Shown: piece by piece, positions 42,531 through 51,294 of the stretch | Layout of the letters: every line of letters starts with the position of its first letter | How positions within the stretch are numbered: the stretch's first letter is position 1 | Assembly (NCBI GenBank): GCA_965267485.1 | Contig: OZ254080.1 | Span: 3,782,001-3,846,000, forward strand | Length of the DNA: 64,000 bases | Reading direction: 5' to 3' | From: JANQJA01 sp965267485 | GTDB lineage: Bacteria > Pseudomonadota > Gammaproteobacteria > Pseudomonadales > Azotimanducaceae | The notes under the pieces: generated by a model | Database searches by the model: none | Told to the model about the DNA's origin: nothing | What the model saw: only the letters and a program-made list of their open reading frames with translations | Made by a program: the position numbers and the translations under genes

Positions 42531-44443
42531 AGGGCTGACACCTCGATCTCATCAGCGCGAATACAGCGCGTGTCATGACCATCAGCCGAACGGATCGGGA
42601 CAGGATTGCGGCAAGCCTCCGTTGCCGCCGGACACCGCGGATGAAAACGACAGCCGCCGGGCCATGCCCAGGCCGGCGGAACGCGGCCAGGAATCTGGCG
42701 CAGGGAGCCTTCGCGCTTCTGGTTCTGCGGCACCGATGCCAACAGCCCCGCTGTGTAAGGATGCCTCGGCTGTTTGAGTACCGCCTCGACCGATCCACGC
42801 CCGATGACCTGCCCGGCATACATCACCACAGCCTCATCGCACATGTCGGCAACCACGCCCAGGTCGTGGGTGATGAGCAGAATCGACATGTCCTGCTCGG
42901 ACTGGAGCCGGCTCAACAGATCCAGCACTTGCTCCTGGATCGTCACGTCGAGCGCCGTCGTCGGCTCGTCTGCAATCAGCAACTTCGGACGGCAGGCAAG
43001 CGCCATCGCAATCATCACGCGCTGTGCCATGCCGCCGGAGAACTGATGCGGGTAGTTATGTGCGCGCTGTGCAGCACCGGGAATGCCGACGTAGTCCAGC
43101 AACTCGACGACACGCGCCCCGGCTTCGCGACGCCCGAGGCCGTCATGCAATCGGAGCGGTTCACTCAGCTGGTCCATCACCGTGAATGCCGGATTCAGGC
43201 TTGACGCGGGTTCCTGGAAGACCATGCCGATATCAGCGCCGCGAATGCGGTTCATCTCCGGCTCTGACATCCCGACAAGCTCACGACCGTCGAAGCGAAT
43301 CGAGCCACCAGATATCCGGCCACCCTGCGTGAGCAGTCCCATGACGGCCATCGCCGACACCGATTTGCCGCACCCCGACTCACCAACGAGCCCGACCGTC
43401 CGTCCCGCGCAGACGCTGAAACTGACGTCGGTCACGACTTCGAGTTCGCCGCCCCTGGGCGCCGGGAACCTGACATCGAGTCCACGAACGGAAAGCAGCG
43501 CATCGTCGTCTGACGCGGCGTCGCCCGGGTTGGCCCGTGGGGCTTCCGATGCCGTCGGTCCGCGCTTGTTACCGGGTGAAACCGGCACCTCTGCACGGGA
43601 CCACGCGTCCCTGAGCCCGTCACCCAGCAGATTGAACGCCAGCACAGAGAACATGATCATCAGCCCCGGCGGTACCGCCATGAAAGGATGCTGATTCACG
43701 AATCGCTGTGAGGCGGAGAGCATTGCGCCCCAGCTCGCATCCGGCGGCTGAACGCCCAGCCCGATGAATGAGAGCCCCGCTTCTGCGAGCAGAACAAACG
43801 AGAAAGCGAGCGTCGTCTGCACCGTGAGTGGCCCGGTCACGTTTGGCAGCACGTGACGGAAGATGACCCGGCCCGCGGAGGCGCCGGAAACTCTCGCCGC
43901 ATCGACGTAAAGCTCTTCTTTCACCTGCAGCGCCGATGCTCGCATGAGCCGGAAGAACGCTGTGGAGTTTGCGATCCCGAGCGCGACCATCGCATTGGTG
44001 AGATTGGGCCCCAGTATCGCAATGATGGCAATGGCCACCAGCAGCGCCGGCAACGCGATGATTGCCTCGACCACGCGCATCGCGATCCTGTCCCACCATC
44101 CACCAAAGTAGCCGCTCATGAGTCCGAGTGGTGCACCAAGGGCAATCGCGATGCCGACGCCGAGCGCCGCTGCCTCCAGCGCGACACTGCTTGCCGCCAC
44201 GACACGGCTGAGTGTGCTCCGGCCCAGATGATCGGTACCCAGCCAGAACTCAAGGGACGGGCCCTCCAGCGCGCGCGCCAGATTCACCTCGTTAGGTGGA
44301 TGAAGCAGAATCGAGGGCCCGGCAATTGCTACCAGTACGATGAAGACAAGATAGCTTGCAGCCGCAACCGCAAGGCGGTTTCGTGCAAACGTGCGAAGAA
44401 ATCGCTCAGTCCCTGTCAGCGGCGCGTGCGTCGAGTTACTCAT
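42524..44443 (-). CDS. fused DppC-type permease and DppD-type ATPase of a peptide ABC importer
   Basis: A single 639-residue polypeptide. Residues 1-285 are a DppC-like permease (LGTDHLGRSTLSRV, VDAARVSGASAGRVIFRHVLPNV with the EAA-type coupling loop, FIGLGVQPPDASWGAML). A linker of about 30 residues follows. Residues 315-639 are a DppD-like ATPase: Walker A GLVGESGCGKSVSA near 352-364, signature FSGGMAQRVMIAMAL, Walker B LLIADEPTTALDV, and a C-terminal GGCRFHPRCPAATEAC cluster. The frame runs through the junction without a stop. Such fusions are known among dipeptide/nickel transporters. Its ends overlap both neighbours. Confidence 0.93.
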   Translation of the reverse strand: MSNSTHAPLTGTERFLRTFARNRLAVAAASYLVFIVLVAIAGPSILLHPPNEVNLARALEGPSLEFWLGTDHLGRSTLSRVVAASSVALEAAALGVGIAIALGAPLGLMSGYFGGWWDRIAMRVVEAIIALPALLVAIAIIAILGPNLTNAMVALGIANSTAFFRLMRASALQVKEELYVDAARVSGASAGRVIFRHVLPNVTGPLTVQTTLAFSFVLLAEAGLSFIGLGVQPPDASWGAMLSASQRFVNQHPFMAVPPGLMIMFSVLAFNLLGDGLRDAWSRAEVPVSPGNKRGPTASEAPRANPGDAASDDDALLSVRGLDVRFPAPRGGELEVVTDVSFSVCAGRTVGLVGESGCGKSVSAMAVMGLLTQGGRISGGSIRFDGRELVGMSEPEMNRIRGADIGMVFQEPASSLNPAFTVMDQLSEPLRLHDGLGRREAGARVVELLDYVGIPGAAQRAHNYPHQFSGGMAQRVMIAMALACRPKLLIADEPTTALDVTIQEQVLDLLSRLQSEQDMSILLITHDLGVVADMCDEAVVMYAGQVIGRGSVEAVLKQPRHPYTAGLLASVPQNQKREGSLRQIPGRVPPAWAWPGGCRFHPRCPAATEACRNPVPIRSADGHDTRCIRADEIEVSALW

Positions 44444-45384
44444 GACGGCCGAACCTTCGGATTCACAAATCCGTAAGCGAGATCGACCAGGATGTTCACA
44501 ACAACAATGACGAGTGTTCCCATCACGACCACACCCTGCATCATTGGCATGTTCTGGGTTCTTACGGCATCGATCGCGAGCGAGCCGAACCCGTGCAGAC
44601 CAAAGACCTGCTCGACGATCAGCGCACCGCCCAGCAGGCCGTTGACCTGAAAGCCGATCGTTGTGATGACCGGCACCGCCGCATTTTTGAGCGCGTGCTT
44701 GAACGTCACCACACGTCGTGAAAGCCCCTTCGCGCGAGCCGTGCGAATGTAGTCCTGCTTCAATACGTCGATGATGGCCCCCCGCGTCTGGCGCGCCAGC
44801 GCCGCACTGGCAGACGTGCCAAGCGCGATCGAAGCCACCGCAATACTCTGTATCCAGCCCGTGAAGCTGTCGGCCGGCGATACGAAGCCCGTTGCCGGCA
44901 CCACCTGCCAGACGAGACCGAGCGGGATGATCAGCAGCATTGCGATCCAGAAGTTGGGCAGCGACTGTCCGACCGTGGCAATCAGCACCGCAAGCCGGTC
45001 GATGTAGCTGCCCTGGTGGAGACCGGCATAAACGCCGGCAGGTACGCCGATCAGGATCGCAACGAACATGCCGCCGAACGTCAGTGAGAGCGTAACAGGC
45101 AGCGTGTCCAGCACCGCATCGGTCACCTTCTGGCTGTTATACGCCGACGTGCCCAGATCACCCTGTACCGCATCGAACAGCCAGCGACCGTACTGCACCA
45201 GTAGCGGATCGTTCAGGCCAAGCTTTTCGCCGAGCGCCTCGTACTGCTCTGCAGTCGCATCGTTACCGAGAATGCGGTCGCGTACGTCACCGGGGACGAG
45301 ATGGAGCAAACTGAATGTCATCAGCGACACGATCAGCAGCAGTGGCACCAACCCAGCGATACGGGAAACGAGAAGCGAGATCAT
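44440..45384 (-). CDS. DppB-type permease of the peptide ABC importer
   Basis: A 314-residue permease with six transmembrane segments. It starts with the conserved ISRIAGLVPLLLIVSLMTF-like helix and HLVPGD motif. Further on it has GDLGTSAYNSQKV and the coupling region DYIRTARAKGLSRRVVTFKHALKNAAVPVITTIG, followed by GGALIVEQVFGLHGFGSL. It forms the channel with the DppC half of the fusion. Both neighbours overlap by four bases. Confidence 0.93.
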   Translation of the reverse strand: MISLLVSRIAGLVPLLLIVSLMTFSLLHLVPGDVRDRILGNDATAEQYEALGEKLGLNDPLLVQYGRWLFDAVQGDLGTSAYNSQKVTDAVLDTLPVTLSLTFGGMFVAILIGVPAGVYAGLHQGSYIDRLAVLIATVGQSLPNFWIAMLLIIPLGLVWQVVPATGFVSPADSFTGWIQSIAVASIALGTSASAALARQTRGAIIDVLKQDYIRTARAKGLSRRVVTFKHALKNAAVPVITTIGFQVNGLLGGALIVEQVFGLHGFGSLAIDAVRTQNMPMMQGVVVMGTLVIVVVNILVDLAYGFVNPKVRPS

Positions 45385-46889
45385 CTTGCGAGCTTGACCT
45401 CACGCAGTCTCGGATCGATGTAGCTCGACACCTCGACATCCCTCACCCGCTCCGTGTTGTACGCAACCGTGTCCTGCACATGCAGATAGACAAGCGAGTA
45501 AACGTCGGTCACGACAATGCGGAAGTATTCCTCAAAGAGACGCGACCGAAGTGCTTCATCCAGCGTGCGACTCGCCTCAGAAGCCAGTTCGTCAAGGCGG
45601 GGCGTCTCGATACGAAAGGCGTTGAACACAGCACCTGAACCCCAGATCGCCAGATGGCGGCTGTCAGGGTCGTAATTGGGAAAACCGATTGTGTTCACCG
45701 GAAACTCGCGCGAGCGGGCAAGCGCTGTAATCGACCCCGGTTCGATCACGTTGATGATCATGTTGACGCCCACTTGCTTCAGATAGTGCTGAACCGCCTC
45801 ATACTCGCCGGAATTCACCGGCGATACCGGCACGACGAAAGAGAATCCGGTCGCGCCTGCTTCATCGAGTAGCGCCCGCGCCTTGTCCGGGTCGTAGGTA
45901 TAGTAATCCTCGAGTTCCGGCACCCGTCCCAGCGTCGCCATCGGCTGCGACTCGGGATCTGCGAATCCGAAGAAGACGACCTCCGCCAGCGCCTCGCGGT
46001 CAACCGCATATCCGAGCGCTCGTCGTACGCGAACGTCCGCGAGTTCGGGAACCAGTTCTCCATTCCTGTCGGTGATCGTCATGCCCATCCAGCGGCTCTT
46101 GCGGGTCGCGATGCCAAACCCTCGACGTTGCGCATACTCCGAGGCTGACGGAGACAACACTGCAAAGTCGATCTGGCCAGACACGAGCGCATTGAGGCGC
46201 GCGCGCGGATCGAGCAGCACACGAACCTCGTAGTTACCGCGCCCCTCGGGGTGGCCAGCGTAATAGTCCGGATTGAGGCGATAACGATGGACATCGCCAA
46301 TCGTCGACTTCTCGAACTCATAGATCCATGGGCCCGTGCCCACGGGATTGATGTCCAGGTCCGGATTGTCGAATGCCGCCGGGCTGATCATCATTCCCGG
46401 GGGAAGGCCGAGGTTGTAGGTCAGCGTCGGATCGGGATGATGCAGGTAGAGGCGAAGCGTCATGTCATCGACGACCTCGACGGATTTGATCGAGGCAACG
46501 GTGCGACTTCGGGGGCCTTCCGCCGCCAGCATGCGCAGCAGGTTTGCCTTTGCCGCATGCGCGTCGAATCGCTCGCCGTCGATGAATCGGACACCTTCAC
46601 GAAGCTGGAAGTCCAGGGTCGTATCGTCGACCCAGTCCCAGCCCTTCGCCAGCGCCGGCAGCGCCTGGCCGATATTGTCAGGGTCGGACTGAGTGAGCCC
46701 GTCGTAAACGAGCGTGATGTAGGTCGAGAACGTCGGCCCGGCGTCGACGCGGTGAGGGTCGAATGTCTGCAGCGGCGTGCCCGTGCCGTACCGCATGTAG
46801 CGGGCGGATTCAGCGGTTTCACCTTCGCCATCACATCCCGAGAGCACCAGCGACGCCAGCACCGCCGCGACGACATGTCGCCAAAACAT
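45381..46889 (-). CDS. family-5 peptide-binding lipoprotein (DppA/OppA type)
   Basis: A 502-residue extracytoplasmic substrate-binding protein. The signal ends in lipobox LVLSGC (Cys19), so it is lipid-anchored at the membrane. PLQTFDPHRVDAGPTFSTYITLVYDGL, KGWDWVDDTTLDFQLREGVRF and VRRALGYAVDREALAEVV are SBP_bac_5 features. It captures a peptide or another amphiphilic solute for the DppB-CD-F machinery. It begins 22 bases after the secreted hydrolase and overlaps the permease by four. Confidence 0.92.
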   Translation of the reverse strand: MFWRHVVAAVLASLVLSGCDGEGETAESARYMRYGTGTPLQTFDPHRVDAGPTFSTYITLVYDGLTQSDPDNIGQALPALAKGWDWVDDTTLDFQLREGVRFIDGERFDAHAAKANLLRMLAAEGPRSRTVASIKSVEVVDDMTLRLYLHHPDPTLTYNLGLPPGMMISPAAFDNPDLDINPVGTGPWIYEFEKSTIGDVHRYRLNPDYYAGHPEGRGNYEVRVLLDPRARLNALVSGQIDFAVLSPSASEYAQRRGFGIATRKSRWMGMTITDRNGELVPELADVRVRRALGYAVDREALAEVVFFGFADPESQPMATLGRVPELEDYYTYDPDKARALLDEAGATGFSFVVPVSPVNSGEYEAVQHYLKQVGVNMIINVIEPGSITALARSREFPVNTIGFPNYDPDSRHLAIWGSGAVFNAFRIETPRLDELASEASRTLDEALRSRLFEEYFRIVVTDVYSLVYLHVQDTVAYNTERVRDVEVSSYIDPRLREVKLAR

Positions 46890-46911
46890 CTTGCTGTGCA
46901 GAGTCCTTCCC

Positions 46912-48201
46912 TCAGTCGTCGATAGCTGCGTACGTCAGCAACTGAAACTCCTGCCTGACGGCCAACGGCTGATGGCCCCAGAGCTGCATCATGTAGATGC
47001 CCACCAGTTCCTCGGCCGGGTCGATCCAGAACGTCACCCCCGTCGCACCGCCCCAGCGATAGACGCCGCGGGACATCGCTGTGCCTTCGCGCCCGGGATC
47101 CTCGAGCACCGAGACCGTCAGGCCGAAGCGCGTGCCGGGGCCGAGCATGTTCAGCGCCGGCGTGTCGCCGATGTTGTTCGAGCGCATCAGATCCACGGAC
47201 TTTCGCGACAGGATTCGAGTATCACCAAGCTTGCCGCCATCGAGCAACATCTGGGCGAAGCGAAAGTAGTCCCGTGCCGTCGACACGAGATTGCCGGCGC
47301 CACTGAAAAAGACCTCCCGGTCTGCATCGCCACGCGCGACGAACCGGCTTTCCGGCGACGCGGGATCACCGATCGTCAGGCCACCGTCCCGCGTACGACG
47401 ATAAGCCGTGGGCAGCCTGTCCAGCTTGGCCTGCGGCACATAGAAGTGCGTGTCGACCATGCCGAGCGGGTCGAAGATGTTCGACTGCGTGAACTCACCG
47501 AATGACTGTGCCGAAATCACCTCGACCAGCGCCGCCACGACGTTGATCCCCGCCACCGGCGAGTACTGCCAGTACTCTCCCGGATGGAAGGCCAGTGGCG
47601 CCTCGGCATAGCGCCGCACGACATCCGTCACGGTCTCTCCCGGGCGCCGCGGCCCGGGATAATCCGCCTCGGTGACGAGGCCCCAGGGTCCCGCGGAACC
47701 CATCCCCGACGTGTGTGTCAGGAAGTGTCGGGGCGTGACCGCCCGGGCCGGCTCGACAAGCTGCCTGCCCTCACCCGGCGCCGCCGGATCCAGTGGGACA
47801 GCCACCTCCAGTGCGCCGAATTCGGGAATGTACCTCGCCGCAGGTGCGTCCAGCAGCAGGCGCGCCTGTTCATTGAGAATCAGCGCGGCCACCGCCGCAA
47901 CCGGCTTGGTTTGAGACGCCAGCCGAAAGAGCGCGTCCTTGCGCATGGGCGTCCTTGCCTCGATGTCCATGAAGCCGTGCGCTTCATGATGAACAATCTG
48001 CCCCCGCCGCGCGATGAGTGTCACGGCACCCGCAATCTCGCCCCGCTCGATGTAGGCGTCGATCGCCGGCCCGATTCGTGCCAGGCGCTCCGCTGACATG
48101 CCAACAGAGGCGGGCTCGACAACCGGTTCTGCGACCGCGCCGGCCGCAACGACCCCAAAGAAAAACAGTGCAACCCAGCGTTGCCTGACCAAGCCACTCA
48201 T
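46912..48201 (-). CDS. secreted serine hydrolase (beta-lactamase/D-aminopeptidase family)
   Basis: A 429-residue protein with an N-terminal signal (ALFFFGVVAAGAVA) and a complete class-C-like fold. The catalytic motif is SQTK (Ser96, Lys99) in FRLASQTKPVAAVAAL, followed by THTSGMGSAGPWG and the WQYSPVAGINVVAALVE tyrosine region. Family members include beta-lactamases, esterases and D-amino-acid peptidases. Its place at the head of a peptide importer operon suggests it produces the transported molecule. ATG 48201 has AGAGGG upstream. The next gene on the opposite strand is about 230 bases away, in AT-richer DNA with no gene I can support. Confidence 0.9.
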   Translation of the reverse strand: MSGLVRQRWVALFFFGVVAAGAVAEPVVEPASVGMSAERLARIGPAIDAYIERGEIAGAVTLIARRGQIVHHEAHGFMDIEARTPMRKDALFRLASQTKPVAAVAALILNEQARLLLDAPAARYIPEFGALEVAVPLDPAAPGEGRQLVEPARAVTPRHFLTHTSGMGSAGPWGLVTEADYPGPRRPGETVTDVVRRYAEAPLAFHPGEYWQYSPVAGINVVAALVEVISAQSFGEFTQSNIFDPLGMVDTHFYVPQAKLDRLPTAYRRTRDGGLTIGDPASPESRFVARGDADREVFFSGAGNLVSTARDYFRFAQMLLDGGKLGDTRILSRKSVDLMRSNNIGDTPALNMLGPGTRFGLTVSVLEDPGREGTAMSRGVYRWGGATGVTFWIDPAEELVGIYMMQLWGHQPLAVRQEFQLLTYAAIDD

Positions 48202-48429
48202 TCCATTCCCTCTCACTGGAATTATTTTATGTTAGCGGATAGCTCGCTTATAGAATCAGAATAACAGCCTTCAAAGCACTTGTTCCACTGATGTTGATCC
48301 TGATAACCAATTTTCGCAAGGGCGCGCCACGGGCAAATTGATACAACCGGACAACAACATTTACCCTACAAGACCCGGCGCCAACAATATCGGACAATGA
48401 AGTTCTGGGTAGCCGATAGAGGGGGCAAC

Positions 48430-49587
48430 ATGACGAAATCCGTTCAGCTGAGCTCGGCCGAACACGCTGCGAGGATGGGTGAATACGCCCGGGCCGGCGT
48501 CGAGCGCGCGCGCGGGCTCGGCAATCGGGGGCCGGCGCGATTCGGCCCGGACGGCAAGCTCGCTGACGACATTCTCGCCTCGTACCACGAGCACGGCTTC
48601 TACGTGTTCGAGGGCCTCATTGACGAGGAAGAACTCAGCGAGCTTCGCGGCGAGATCGAGTCCCTCCTCGACCGTGCGCCCGTCGACAATGGTGCGAACG
48701 TCGACGCAAAGGGGCGACCGGCCTTCGGTACCGGATTCGCCCGCAGCCCATATGCACTGATCCGCCCGCTTGCCGACCCGTGGGGCGGTACCGACAAACT
48801 GGGCGGACGCCACCCCGCGAAGATGAGTGAACCAGCCGCCGTGGCCCATGCACCCAAAAAGGTCGTGTTTCTCATGAACGGCATGTGCCAGACGATGGCG
48901 TCAGGTCTCCGGCTTTATGGGCATCCCGAACTCCTCGCGATCGCAGCGTCAATCAACGGCGACGATTTCGTCCCGTACAACGACGCGACGTTCGTGAAGC
49001 AGCCGGGCGTCGGCGGCAGTGTTGCCTGGCACCAGGATGGTGTGACCCACTGGGATTCGCCTGACTGGGATGAGGGCATCCACGGCTTCAACTTCCAGGT
49101 TCAGCTGTACGACACTTCGGCCAGGAGCTGCCTCTGGGTTGTTCCCGGCAGCCACAAGGAGGGCCGCATCGACATCAAGGCACGCATCGCCGCCAACGGA
49201 GGCTCAGAGTGGCTGCCGGATGCCGTACCGCTCTACTGCGCCGCCGGCGATGTCACGATCGTAAACCGGCAGGCCTTGCACTGCTCGTTCGCCAACACCT
49301 CACCGGACATGCGCGTCTCGCTGACCTTCGGATTTCACCGGCGTAGTTCAGTGCTGGGCGCACGCGGCGCGCTGAGCCAGGGCGCCGACGAGGTCTACGA
49401 CGAGGCGAGGATATTCGAACGATCGCGGGTGATCGCGGTTGCCATCGATGCGCGAGCACAGCACTGCCCCACCGAAACCCGATTCACTTATCGTCCCTTC
49501 GCGGGACTGGAAGATGACTATCGATTCAACGAGGAAACCTTCGAATCGGTGATTCGCGACTACAATCTGAAGGATCTCTCCATATGA
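48430..49587 (+). CDS. phytanoyl-CoA dioxygenase-family protein
   Basis: A 385-residue Fe(II)/2-oxoglutarate oxygenase. The N-terminal segment is YHEHGFYVFEGLIDEEELSELRGEIESLL, the iron motif is WHQDGVTHWD (His201, Asp203) and the distal histidine lies in QALHCSFANTSPDMRVSLTFGFHRR. It is larger than the PhyH-like protein at 12075 and not closely similar. ATG 48430 follows a GAGGGGGCAAC ribosome site; ATG 48397 in frame has none. The stop overlaps the dienelactone-hydrolase-like gene by four bases. Confidence 0.88.
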   Translation: MTKSVQLSSAEHAARMGEYARAGVERARGLGNRGPARFGPDGKLADDILASYHEHGFYVFEGLIDEEELSELRGEIESLLDRAPVDNGANVDAKGRPAFGTGFARSPYALIRPLADPWGGTDKLGGRHPAKMSEPAAVAHAPKKVVFLMNGMCQTMASGLRLYGHPELLAIAASINGDDFVPYNDATFVKQPGVGGSVAWHQDGVTHWDSPDWDEGIHGFNFQVQLYDTSARSCLWVVPGSHKEGRIDIKARIAANGGSEWLPDAVPLYCAAGDVTIVNRQALHCSFANTSPDMRVSLTFGFHRRSSVLGARGALSQGADEVYDEARIFERSRVIAVAIDARAQHCPTETRFTYRPFAGLEDDYRFNEETFESVIRDYNLKDLSI

Positions 49588-50468
49588 ACACGCTCGACTT
49601 CTGGCCGCCGGCACCCGAACTGCGCCGGGATGAGATCGCCTTTGAGTTCCGCGGCAACGACTACCGCGGTCATCTCGTGGCGCCGTCAGCCGAGGCAGGG
49701 CCGCGCCCCCTTGTGCTTGTCGTACACAACTATCAGGGTCTCAAGCAGTTCGACATCGACGTTGCCGAATACATGGCGCGCCTCGGATACGTGGGTCTGG
49801 CGGTCGACATGTATGGCAACACCGTCCCGGCCGACGAACGCGAGTTCCCGAGCGACCCGGAGAAGATTCCGGCATTCCAGAAGCAGTGCTTCCTTGGGAT
49901 GGTCGCGATTGATCACGATCATGAGAAGTTTCGTGCGCTGATGAAGACATGGCTTGACCACGGGCTCGAACACGAAACCGTTGCAGTACTGCTGCCTCCG
50001 GCTGCCATCGGATACTGCTTCGGCGGCATGGCCGTCCTCGAGGCCGTTCGCGGCGGACTGAACCTTGGCGGCGTGGTCTCGTTCCACGGGCTGCTGCAGA
50101 CAGGCGAAGATCCGAACCCGGCAGCAAACGGCGCAATCCGCCCACCGCTCAAGCCGTGCGAGAACCAGTACAACACGCAGACAATCGTACATATCGAGAA
50201 CGGCGCCGAGGATCAGCTCGTGCCGGACGAGAGCAAACAGCGATTCTTCCGGGAGATGAACGAGGCCGGTGTGGACTGGAACTTCCACCACTACGCGGCA
50301 ACGCCCCACGGCTTCGCGCTGCCCGCACGGATCGGGCCACCCGGCCGTCTGTACGAGCCGGCCGACCGACGTTCAACGATGAACATGCTGAACCTGTTCC
50401 GCGAGATCTTCCCCGACGTTCCGCAACAGCGCGTGGACTACAACGCCGCCGGAACGCGCATTCCCTGA
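49584..50468 (+). CDS. dienelactone hydrolase-family protein
   Basis: A 294-residue alpha/beta hydrolase with the cysteine nucleophile in GYCFGG (Cys145), as in dienelactone hydrolases. It has VLVVHNYQGLKQFDIDVAEYMARLGYVGLAVDMYG before it, an acid site near IENGAEDQLVPDE and a histidine in ATPHGFALP. It may hydrolyse an ester or lactone formed by the coupled oxygenase. A 9-base-arm inverted repeat overlaps its stop. Confidence 0.88.
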   Translation: MNTLDFWPPAPELRRDEIAFEFRGNDYRGHLVAPSAEAGPRPLVLVVHNYQGLKQFDIDVAEYMARLGYVGLAVDMYGNTVPADEREFPSDPEKIPAFQKQCFLGMVAIDHDHEKFRALMKTWLDHGLEHETVAVLLPPAAIGYCFGGMAVLEAVRGGLNLGGVVSFHGLLQTGEDPNPAANGAIRPPLKPCENQYNTQTIVHIENGAEDQLVPDESKQRFFREMNEAGVDWNFHHYAATPHGFALPARIGPPGRLYEPADRRSTMNMLNLFREIFPDVPQQRVDYNAAGTRIP

Positions 50469-50486
50469 CCCCCTGATTCAGGGGGT
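50468..50486. terminator. GC-rich hairpin after the dienelactone-hydrolase-like gene
   Basis: ACCCCCTGA-T-TCAGGGGGT forms a perfect inverted repeat beginning at the last base of the stop codon. The following GTTGTCCTG is only weakly T-rich, so intrinsic termination would be inefficient, but the position fits a transcript end. Confidence 0.5.
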
Positions 50487-50553
50487 GTTGTCCTGAAGCG
50501 ACCTCGCAGAACATATCCGGGTCAATCACGTCTCTCGACCCGGAGAATCAGCC

Positions 50554-51183
50554 ATGACATACCGCCAACTCATTGCACGCGTGCTCGGCGCAACAACACT
50601 CGTCGCAGCGCTCGCCGGCGCGCCGCTTGCTTCGGCGACGACGATGCTCGACCTTGAACAGTTCGCCGCAGGTTCATCCCATGGCGACGGATTGATTATT
50701 CCTTTCCTCGGCAGTGTGAGCGGCCATGCCCAGATCGACAACTATCTGGACCGGGATATCACATTCTTCGACTCGAACTACGTAAACCCACCCCGCGTCT
50801 TCTGCCTGCAGAAGCAATTCGGGTGCGGCTTCAGCGGCGCGATCTACTTCAGCACGGCTATCGCCGATCTGTCATTCGTCGTCGAACAGACGAGTACACT
50901 TTCAAACGTTCAGGCAACTGCGTACAACGGCGCCAGCATCGTCGGCACAATCGCCTGGAACGACATCCCCTTCGACGGCTCCAGCTATCCCACGGGTCCG
51001 ACGAGACTCTTCGACTTCGGCGGTGCTGGTCCCATCACAGCAGTGGTGGTGAACAGCCTCGGGGACACCGCCTTCTACGGCGACTTCAGGTTCGAAAGCG
51101 TCAACCAGAGCGTACCCGCCCCGGCCCTGCCCGCGCTCATGCTCATTGCGCTCGCCGGACTCGTCGCCACGCGTCGCACGTAG
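50554..51183 (+). CDS. secreted protein with a PEP-CTERM-like sorting tail
   Basis: A 209-residue protein of unknown function. It has a signal peptide (LGATTLVAALAGAPLASA) and a beta-rich body. The C-terminal tripartite tail is VPAPALPALM (Val187 onward), a hydrophobic helix and a terminal TRRT basic cluster, which resembles PEP-CTERM/VPLPA-CTERM sorting signals processed by an exosortase. No exosortase gene is in this window. It stands alone after the hairpin that ends the dioxygenase/hydrolase pair. Confidence 0.75.
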   Translation: MTYRQLIARVLGATTLVAALAGAPLASATTMLDLEQFAAGSSHGDGLIIPFLGSVSGHAQIDNYLDRDITFFDSNYVNPPRVFCLQKQFGCGFSGAIYFSTAIADLSFVVEQTSTLSNVQATAYNGASIVGTIAWNDIPFDGSSYPTGPTRLFDFGGAGPITAVVVNSLGDTAFYGDFRFESVNQSVPAPALPALMLIALAGLVATRRT

Positions 51184-51294
51184 CGAGTCTCCGGACCAGG
51201 CAGCCGGAGAACCCCTGCCTTCGATCGCGAGCAGTGCTTGGGCACTGCCCGCGAATCGCCTATCCTGTCGTCACGCAAGTGAAGGGGGAAGACG

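Noticed and set aside
48202..48429. Possible small gene or RNA in the AT-richer gap between the hydrolase and oxygenase genes
   Set aside because: No open frame with a ribosome site, no tRNA-like cloverleaf and no strong hairpin; most likely two divergent promoters.
51233..51250. GCAGTGC-TTGG-GCACTGC hairpin as a terminator of the PEP-CTERM-like gene
   Set aside because: Seven-base stem without a following T-run and close to the next promoter region, so I could not support a terminator call.
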